DNA of 64,000 nt, from NCBI GenBank assembly GCA_951804985.1, contig OX638133.1:27558963-27622962 (forward strand), given 5' to 3'. This DNA is from Dryomyza anilis (Eukaryota; Arthropoda; Insecta; Diptera; Dryomyzidae). The position numbers and the translations under genes were made by a program. The notes beneath the pieces were generated by a model. The model was not told where the DNA came from and made no database searches. It saw only the letters and a list, made by a program, of their open reading frames with translations. Positions 56,327-64,000 of the stretch are shown piece after piece (position 1 is the first letter of the stretch; each line of letters starts with the position of its first letter).

Positions 56327-57164
56327 CGAGTTGGGAAAGTTAGGTCACATGGGTAAGTTCGGTCACATGGGGCGGATTTTTATAGTCGGTCGGGCCCGAC
56401 TATGGAATACCCCACACCTTTGGTGGGGATATTAATGTGGGATATTTAATTGCATACCTTAACTTTAAAGTTTTTAATTATGCTGAACCTCCCCACCCTC
56501 AGAATATTATTCATATATCAGAAATTTACGTCTTATATCCCCATAAATTAAAAATTTTATATTAAAGTATAAACATCTAAAAAAAAAAAAAATTGAAAAA
56601 TATAATTGGGCGGACCACGCCTATATTTAAAATTTTGAAAGGCTAATATTTCATTGATTTGATTTTAATAATTTACGGATCAAATTTCCACCATGAAAAC
56701 CCGGGAAATAATTAAATAAAAAAGTAGGCGGATCACGCCCATTTTTTGACCACATATTTATAGGTGAATTATAACAATACTCTTTAAATTTTATAACTAT
56801 ACCTTGAATACTTTTCGAGTTATTAGTTCCGAAAGAGTTATATAAAAGTGACTTGTATGAGAGGTGGGCGTGTCCGTTGACCGATTTGGCTCATTTTCAA
56901 ACTCAGTTCCTACTTTTGGCTAAAATATATTGAGTCGAAATTTCATCGCATTCTGATTAGTATTTCTCAAGTTATTCTCTATTCGGACAGCAGGACAGCA
57001 AGACGGACAGACAGACAGACAGACGGACATGGCCAAACGGACTCGGGTAGTGATGCTGATCAAGAATATATATACTTTTCCATACCGGACACGCCTCCTA
57101 AGGGGCGTTACAATATATGCACAAAGTTAATATACCCTGTACCTCATAGGTGTAGGGTATAATT
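56327..57164 (-). mobile_element. mini-me-like element, subfamily B, copy 1 (complete)
   Basis: On the minus strand: 'ataccctacacctatgagg', 'atggaaaagtatatatattc', 'ttgatcagcatcactacc', (GTCY)n at 57005-57030, then 'gtgatccgcctactttttt' and 'ccgactataaaaatccgcc'. It shares the core with subfamily A but has a different body (GGGCGTGGTCCGCC-like blocks). Confidence 0.85.
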
Positions 57165-57814
57165 ATAACCGTTAACGGTAATGTAGAATAAAATTCTTAT
57201 AATTTTTTGATTTACTTTGTGTAACCAAATTAACAAACTTTAAAGACATACAGATATCAATTATTATTTTTTGTTTTTTTAAACAACCCTAAATAATCTT
57301 TCTAAAGCTCAAAGAGGATGATTGAAATTAAAATAAATGACAAGTCTGGCACCAAAAAGTTACATTATCATATCAAACTAACAAAATGTTAACATCGAAT
57401 ATCTAGTAATTCTCGAAAATTGTATACGACTAATTGAAATCTGTCCCGACCGGAACTTTGAGTACTAAAAGTGTGGTATAAAGTAAAATGTTTTCCAAAA
57501 AAAAAAACACTAGACAACAGCTATTCTGTGCAGCAGTCAAGGTTATTTTTGTATTATGTAAAATGACGCCCTGATTCCGAAAATATGGTTTCATAATGTT
57601 TCAAAATATGGGCCAAAAACTTTTAAACCGCGCTTTCACAAGGTACTCACATTTATTTGTAAATATCTCGCGTTCCAAATAACATACATGATCAAGTGTT
57701 TGAATGTCCAATAAACAATGCTCAGAACATTTTTAAATTGGTTCATTAGTTTAAGAGAACTCGATAGGAGAACTTGAAAAAAGTAGTTTTGAGAAATAAT
57801 TCATTTAAAAATTA

Positions 57815-58486
57815 AAACCAGTTGGGAAGGTTAGATCACATGGGAAATTTTAAAGTAGGTTTTATTATGATAGTTAGGATTATCAAAATTATAGTCGGTC
57901 TAAGCCGACTATAAATACCCTACACATATGTGTGGTTACCATTCAAAGTGATATATAGGTCACCAGGGTATACGAATCCTGAAAATAACTACAAAATTTC
58001 GTTCGCTGAAGAATTTCCATTCACTTGATACCCATATTTACAAATGGGTAGGTGTACCGAATTTCGATTTTTTTTTTGTGAACCACAAGTTTTTTCGCCG
58101 GAAAAGTTTACCTAACCAAAAAAGTTTACCTAAGCACGTATACATAAAAATTGATCTTTATATGTACATTTTATATGAGGTATTTGAACATAAGTGGTCG
58201 GATCATAGGTTACAATGGTTCGATCTCGCCGATTTTCGCACATACAGCGTAGGTATATTAGTAATCTAAGTTGTAAGTTTCATTTATCTAGCTCTTCAAT
58301 TTTAAAAGTAGTAGGGATTTCAACAGACAAACAGACGGACAGACGGACATCGCTAAATCGACTCAGGAGGTCATGTTGATCAACAATATATATACTTTTC
58401 CATACCAGAGATGCTTCCTTCTGGGTGTTACAAACGGCGTACCAAACTGAATATACCCTTTCACTCTTAGTGTAGGGTATAAAAAT
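57815..58486 (-). mobile_element. mini-me/DINE-1-like element, subfamily A, copy 4
   Basis: Complete order on the minus strand: 'ataccctacactaagagtg', 'atggaaaagtatatatattg', 'ttgatcaacatgacctcctg', a short (GTCY)n and 'accttcccaactggtt'. Very close to copy 1 at 12760-13457. The frame at 58078-58269 is a shadow. Confidence 0.88.
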
Positions 58487-59205
58487 GTTAGCGGATCACG
58501 CTCATTTTTTGAGCACCTATTGATAGATGATTGCTTGTAATTAATTTAAAATTTTATAACTTTATCTTTAATACTTAACGAGATATATGATCCTAATAAG
58601 TAAACCCATATTTCGTAGTGGATGTAGTAGATTACGTTGACGAATTCGACTCATTTTCGAACTTTGAATTACTATTCTACTAAAATATATTGAAAAAATT
58701 CGGTATGGCAGTTTTAAAGTCATCGTGTATAGGCGGATAGACAGACGGTCATATCTAAATCGATTCGGAATGTGATGTTGATCAGGAAAATATATACTTT
58801 TTCATATCAGTCACGTCTACTAAGAGGCGCTAAAATATCCTCACATACATTTTATACGCCACGGTAGCTCAATAGTTAGTGCGCTGGACTGCGAGTCGAA
58901 AGGTCCCCGGTTCAAGCCTGGACTGGGGCAAACAACATCTTTTCATAGAAAAAATGTTCTATACAACGCTACCTCTCGGCAGTAAATGGCAAACCTACGA
59001 GAGTAAAACATTGCCTATGAAAAGCTCTCAGCCGCCGTTCGGATTCGGCAATAAACTGTAGGTCCCACCACTTTGAGTACAAATATAACACGCACAGCTC
59101 AAAATGGTGAGAGAGCTCGGCCTAAGTTCTTATAGGACTATAGTGCCAAACTATTATATATTATTATATTATTTTATAACTTTTTACCCATGAATATAGG
59201 GTATA
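58487..59205 (-). mobile_element. mini-me-like element, subfamily B, copy 3, interrupted by a SINE
   Basis: 'gcggatcacgctcatttttt', 'gttgatcaggaaaatatata', 'cagtcacgtctactaagagg', then the SINE at 58857-59170, then the expected end 'aatatagggtataa'. Its right-hand end is replaced by subfamily A copy 4, which abuts it. Confidence 0.75.
58849..59178 (+). mobile_element. tRNA-derived SINE, copy 3 (complete)
   Basis: Core 58857-59170 with 'attttata' on both sides (58849-58856, 59171-59178). The head reads 'cacggtagctcaatagttag' (A box), 'gcgctggactgcgagtcg' and 'ggtccccggttcaagcc' (B box). The body ends 'ctcggcctaagttcttatag', then 'tattatatattattata' as the AT tail. The 60-residue frame at 58879-59061 is incidental. 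Confidence 0.9.
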
Positions 59206-60244
59206 AACATAAAATGCGATTTTTTTTAGTTAGTACTCAATTATAATGCTTTCACATGGTATTTTCTGTTCTCAAAATTTATCCATAGATTTCTTTTATT
59301 TTTACATCATTTTCTTTAAAAATGTGCAGGCTAATTTTGTAATATTTACAAACTGTGCATCATCTTGCGTTTTTTTAAATGTATTTTTGAATAGAACTTT
59401 GGACGAAAAAAATTGCATTTTGCGAGTTCTTCTATAGAGTTCTCTTAAACCAGTGAACCAATTACAAAGTGTTGTAAAAAATGTTTATTGAATATTTAAT
59501 TATCTTTCATTCTTTATAACAATTAAGCATATGCGTTTTATTAAACGTGAGATATTTACAAATATATATGACCACCTTTTTGAAAGCTCAGTACAAAAGT
59601 TATTGCTCGAGATCTCGTAAACCTATCTATAGAAAATATTTTAATTCATATATTCAAATTCTGCGGTATAATGGAATTTACTGCGCAAACTTTTTTCTCA
59701 TTTTGTTGTGTAGTGTATTAAAAATTAAAAAATCTAGAAATTCGAATCGTACAACACCTTTCATTTCGTAAGAATGATTATAAATATTATCAGATATAAA
59801 ATTATTTTTTAGCAAATAATCGTATTGCAAATTTCCATACGGAACATTCGGAATTATTCTGTGATTTATTACGAAATAACTATTAACTTTAGGAACAATG
59901 TGTATATATACAAAAAAAGCACAATATCTCAGCTATGTTTCTAAATAATTCAAAAAAATTATGTGTACGCAAAAAGTATTTTAGAATAAAAAATCGTAGT
60001 GATAATTTCTATGCGAAACTTTTTCTTCCGTCCGAAATGTTCTATCCGGTATTATTCTGTGATTTATTATGAAAAAAACGTATACATTTTAGATAGAAAG
60101 TGTAAATTTACAGATAAACCACAATAACTCAGATATTTTTAAAAATAAGTCAAAAAAAAATAATGTTTACGCCAGATTTGCTGAGTTTTTGGTATTTCCA
60201 TTTGAACGTCAACATGAACTTCCGTTTTCTGTTTCGTTCGGATA

Positions 60245-60587
60245 GACCAATATTTAATTTATAACTTTTAATATATTTCTTAATATTTAGCACTGTTTAA
60301 ATACAATGTACAAATTTTAAGCGCACGAATATTCAGTCCGAAACCTCATATGTAAATTTTATAAAGTGAGTTCAAAATTATAGTTCATAAATTCGATATA
60401 AATCTCGTTGTTAGAATCGAATTTCATTTTCGAATCCAGTTTTAATTATTATAGCTAATCTCTTTCTCGATTTTGGAGACGAAATCACTTGATTTTTTTT
60501 TTTTTTTTTTGATAAAAAATAATTAAATTTTTTATTTCATTTGTTTTTTAGTGAAATAAAATGAATTATTATTAAACAATTCAATAC
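60245..60587. other. No gene recognised
   Basis: AT-rich with a T18-type run near 60494. No other feature. Confidence 0.4.
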
Positions 60588-60845
60588 ATCGTCGTTGTAG
60601 AACGAAAATTCACGAACTACATTTTCAAAATGCCAAATATTCATTTACAAAAATCTTTATATATCTGTCAATTTTTTATCTATGATCTCAATTTTTTTAC
60701 CACATGATAAGAAAATGTTAATCTATCAATTGATATTTCAACATTAAAAATGCATCGATTACTTTTTATAATATTAATCAACAAACTTGAAATTTAAGTT
60801 TTTCAGAAAAATGTATTTGGTGACTTTTCGTTCTACAACGACGAT
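60588..60845. mobile_element. 258-bp TIR element family I
   Basis: Left end 'atcgtcgttgtagaacgaaa' and an exactly inverted right end. After one mismatch, 'tcac'/'gtga' continues the pairing. The interior is AT-rich and non-coding. 'ata' follows on the right, but no clear target duplication is seen. Confidence 0.85.
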
Positions 60846-61251
60846 ATAATTTGTTTGTTTTTTTTTTTTGCTATCATTTAAAATAATAATAAATTACAGT
60901 ATTTTAATGTCGAAAGTAATCATGGCAGCTTAATGAATATGACTGCAAAAAAAAATAATAAAAAATAATTAAAATAAAATAATCCATACGTATTAAATTT
61001 CAACAAATAAGTATTGCAATGTTATTTCCAAGTACTAACAGCAATTTGGTTTTTTTGTAAACTTTTTGCAAACGTTTTTAAATAATTCAATCAATTTACA
61101 TGCCAAGTTTTTTATTTTTTTATTTTATATCAATTTATTTTATGCCACATTTAACGTTTTCACTGAATAGAGTACAAGTGGTTTTAACCAGAAAACAGCA
61201 TTTATACCAAACACTGAATGGAATTCCATGAAATAACTTTAATCGCTGACT

Positions 61252-61291
61252 GGGATTTGTTTGACTGCAAAATGATGTGCAAACAAATCCC
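61252..61291. repeat. 12-bp perfect inverted repeat
   Basis: 'gggatttgtttg' (61252-61263) and 'caaacaaatccc' (61280-61291) with a 16-bp spacer. It could be a protein-binding site or chance. Confidence 0.6.
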
Positions 61292-62289
61292 TATGAACTA
61301 TAAACATAAATATTGCAATTTAAAAGAACCACCGCAATCATAACCGGCAACAAATATTAATCTCTGCTAAAGTGCGTTATTTCCTCTTTTTTTTCAAACA
61401 CTTCTCGGAATTTTACACAGCATAAAACCGAATAAACAAAATAAAGTTCAGAGCAGAATGAATGGTGTGAACTGCTGAAATGAGAAAAAAACTTAATTGT
61501 TTTGTCTGCAGGGCAACGAAACGGAATAATAAACTCTGGTCGGGTAGACGTGTGTGTGCCCTGTTCGCACACACACCCCACACACACGCCTCAAATATAG
61601 GTAGCACTTATTATATACAACACATGGGTTATGTATTATGCAGCAGGATGTACAAATGAACGGAAGTACGATAGGGTAGTAGGCAGTTAGGCAGGCTTAA
61701 AACGATTTGATCACTCTATGCCTGGAGTGCGCCTAAAACTATGCAAAGTTTTCTACGGCTTCAAGTAGCTGGCACACAAATCCAGCAAAACAAGGCACAA
61801 CAACGTACATTTTGCAGTTATCCTTTGTATATATTGTATGTATATGTGTGGGTTATATGTGTGTGTGTGTGTCTTAGTAGTTTGTGATTTCTTGTTGTCA
61901 CAGTCAAGATTTACAATAAGTTTATTGTGAATCTGACAAACTTTAACAGACAAAAGAATTCTGTTAGGTTTCATCGTTGCGCGATAGTATTAAATTTCAT
62001 TAAATTTAAACAATATCATAAGATATTGATTTTATATGAACTTCTTTTATAATAGAAACGAATATTTTGAAAAAAAAAAAAATCATTAAAATTGCAAATC
62101 ACTTTACTGTTTCTTATTTTAAATAAAATTTGAATGAAATATTTGAAAATTTTAATACATTTTATTATATTTTGTAATTTATTATATTTTGATTTTAATT
62201 TGAGTAAAAAAAATATTATTTTAACGTTTACTTAATTTTTATTTTGTATATTTTTATTGTTATTTCCATTTTATTATACACATTATTTA
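61292..62289. other. No gene recognised; CA/GT microsatellites
   Basis: 'cacacacaccccacacacac' at 61568-61587 and (GT)n at 61858-61872. The overlapping minus frames at 61357-61607 and 61753-61974 are biased by these. From 61980 to 62289 only AT-rich sequence is seen. Confidence 0.5.
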
Positions 62290-63175
62290 TTAAATGTATA
62301 ACAGTTTTACTGTATAAAAGTTTTACTGTATAAAAGTTTTACTGTATAACAGTTTACTGTATAACAGTTTACTGTATAACAGTTTTACTGTATAACAGTT
62401 TTACTGTATAACAGTTTTACTGTATAACAGTTTTACTGTATAACAGTTTTACTGTATAACAGTTTTAATGTATAACAGTTTTACTGTATAACAGTTTTAG
62501 TGTATAACAGTTTCACTGTATAACAGTTTTAGTGTATAACAGTTTTAGTGTATAACAGTTTTACTGTATAACAGTTTTACTGTACAACAGTTTTACTGTA
62601 TAACAGTTTACTGTATCACAGTTTTACTGTATAACAGTTTTACTGTATAAAAGTTTTACTGTATAAAAGTTTTACTATATAACAGTTTCACTGTATAACA
62701 GTTTTACTGTATAACAGTTTTAGTGTATAACAGTTTTACTGTATAACAGTTTTACTGTATAACAGTTTTACTGTATAACAGTTTTACTGTATAACAGTTT
62801 TACTGTATAACAGTTTAATGTATAACAGTTTTACTGTATAACAGTTTACTGTATCACAGTTCTACTGTATCACAGTTTTACTGTATAACAGTTTTACTGT
62901 ATAACAGTTTTAGTGTATAACAGTTTTACTGTATAACAGTTTTACTGTATAACAGTTTTAGTGTATAACAGTTTTACTTCATAACAGTTTTACTGTATAA
63001 CAGTTTTACTGTATAACAGTTTTAGTGTATAACAGTTTAATGTATAACAGTTTTACTAAATAACAGTTTTACTAAATAACAGTTTTACTGTATAACAGTT
63101 TTACTGTATAACAGTTTTACTGTATAACAGTTTTACTGTATAACAGTTTTACTGTATAACAGTTTTACAGTATAA
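62290..63175 (+). repeat. 16-bp tandem array (gttttactgtataaca)n
   Basis: About 55 units of 'gttttactgtataaca' with a few recurrent variants: 'ttttagtgtataacag', 'tttaatgtataacag', a 15-bp form lacking one T, and 'tataaaag'. It is continuous with no interruption and AT-rich. No transcript signal. Confidence 0.97.
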
Positions 63176-63199
63176 AAAAATCACATTTCATTAGTTTAT

Positions 63200-63560
63200 A
63201 AAGCAACACATATATATTACATGGTGCTGCTTCTTTTAAGCTGCCATCAGCCACAGACAAGACTTCGAATTATTTTCGAACTTTGCTGGCTGGCGGCAGC
63301 CTACTTTGACCTTGCACTTTAACGTCAGCTGTTTGTTGCTGCACATGCGTTGCTGCATTATTATTGATAAGACACAACCACACTCAAACCGACCCAAAGC
63401 CACCATGCCGAATCAGTGGAAGGCACCCTATGTGGCATCCTTTGCTGTCATAAATTATGCCGCTAACAGGTGCATTCGAAGCGATTTGTCGATAGAGCAA
63501 AAAGCGGAAAATACTATTTGAGAAATTACAAAAACAAAAATAAAATTGAACATAAAAGAC
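63200..63560 (+). other. GC-richer island with a short frame in good start context
   Basis: 'aagccaccatgcc' at about 63397-63409 puts ATG (63405) in a strong initiation context. The frame runs 39 residues to 63521, starting 'MPNQWKAPYVASFAVINYAA', with a possible splice donor 'acaggtgca' inside. An upstream in-frame ATG at 63306 extends it. No domain is recognised. It might be a first coding exon or a chance frame. The rest to 64000 is AT-rich without features. Confidence 0.25.
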
Positions 63561-64000
63561 GGATGCTTTTGATAACAAAAAAAAAATAATTGTGAGGAAA
63601 ATAGAAAATCAATATTTCTTCTCTTAGGCGCAACTTTGGTGTTGTATTAAATGGTATTGGTAGAACTTGAATTTATTTATTTAATTTTATAGAATATATT
63701 TAGTTGTGCGCAAATAAGAAGTATGATAGTAAAATAATACAATATAGAACGGTTCCAACTTTTGTTCAAAATAATATTCAAATTTCAATTTAAACGAATT
63801 TGTTTTTATAAAGTTCAATTTCTATTCTGATAAAATGAGAAATATTCGTTTTTATAAAATTCAATTTATAAATATAAAATAAACAAATTTCAATACAGTA
63901 ATGTTTAGAAAACGAATTGGATTCGAGTCTTCACACATTTGAATTTCGATCAAAATTGAATTTCATAATATTATTCTAAGCATTTTACAGTATTCTCAAA

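Larger units (their letters stand above)
57520..59690. repeat. Inverted arms flanking a nested insertion cluster
   Basis: 57640-57790 and 59425-59580 are diverged reverse complements: 'tttgtaaatatctcgcgttc' against inverted 'tttgtaaatatctcacgttt', and 'ttagtttaagagaactcgat' against 'tggtttaagagaactctata'. They lie either side of the mini-me and SINE cluster and within repeat F copy 2. They may be arms of a foldback element into which the others jumped. Confidence 0.65.
57395..60240 (-). mobile_element. Dispersed repeat family F, copy 2, split by nested insertions
   Basis: The minus strand from 60240 gives subrepeats at about 60070 and 59880 ('aaatcacagaataat'), then 'gattcgaatttctaga' near 59745. 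The remaining end, 'gtactcaaagttccggtcgg', appears only at 57460-57395. In copy 1 these parts are adjacent, so about 2.2 kb (57490-59690) was inserted here. Confidence 0.75.

Overview
The window looks like non-coding DNA from a higher dipteran fly, probably a calyptrate such as a blow fly or muscid; this placement is inferred. The evidence is very high A+T, CAA/CAG 'opa' and TTG triplet runs, GAGA-type CT tracts, many mini-me/DINE-1-like elements carrying (GTCY)n microsatellites, and broken non-LTR retrotransposons of insect type. No intact host protein-coding gene could be supported. The long open frames are short, low-complexity or lie inside repeats. Most of the sequence is layered mobile elements and tandem repeats, as expected in a large intron or intergenic region.

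Layout. 1-5 kb: hairpin-rich MITE fragments, a CAA-rich island and a 95-bp duplication. 5.0-6.3 kb: a Helitron with recognisable ends, filled with two 15-bp arrays. 6.3-16.1 kb: a 148-bp tandem triplet, a tRNA-derived SINE with perfect 12-bp target duplications, one end of a hAT-like element, a 481-bp foldback element, a mini-me element and short TIR elements. 16.4-23.4 kb: four members of a TA-flanked family built from palindromic cassettes, plus a 153-bp hAT-type MITE. 23.4-28.8 kb: a diverged inverted repeat pair, a ~385-bp tandem duplication and three non-LTR retrotransposon remnants (RT thumb, RT plus RNase H, and an ORF1/gag-like piece on the opposite strand). 29.6-32.3 kb: a 1.3-kb degenerate minisatellite and a tandem triplet.

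32.6-44 kb: mini-me copies and the clearest nest in the window, in which a hAT-like element with an 8-bp target duplication splits an older MITE and itself holds two tRNA-like SINEs and another MITE. This is followed by a ~310-bp triplication and a 662-bp element with 17-bp perfect inverted ends. 41.7-54.6 kb holds the most host-like sequence: GC-richer, triplet-rich islands near 41.9, 45.2, 47.9, 52.7 and 54.4 kb, a 2-kb T-rich strand-biased tract, CT/GAGA tracts and a TATA plus initiator-like core promoter near 54.46 kb. These may be promoter or 5' leader sequence of unseen genes. 55-64 kb returns to nested repeats and ends with an ~885-bp array of a 16-bp unit and a final GC-richer island.

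Nothing here forms a pathway or operon. The value of the window is its insertion history: elements inside elements, with several target-site duplications still readable. Family assignments rest on motifs and on copy-to-copy comparison within the window; no database search was possible.
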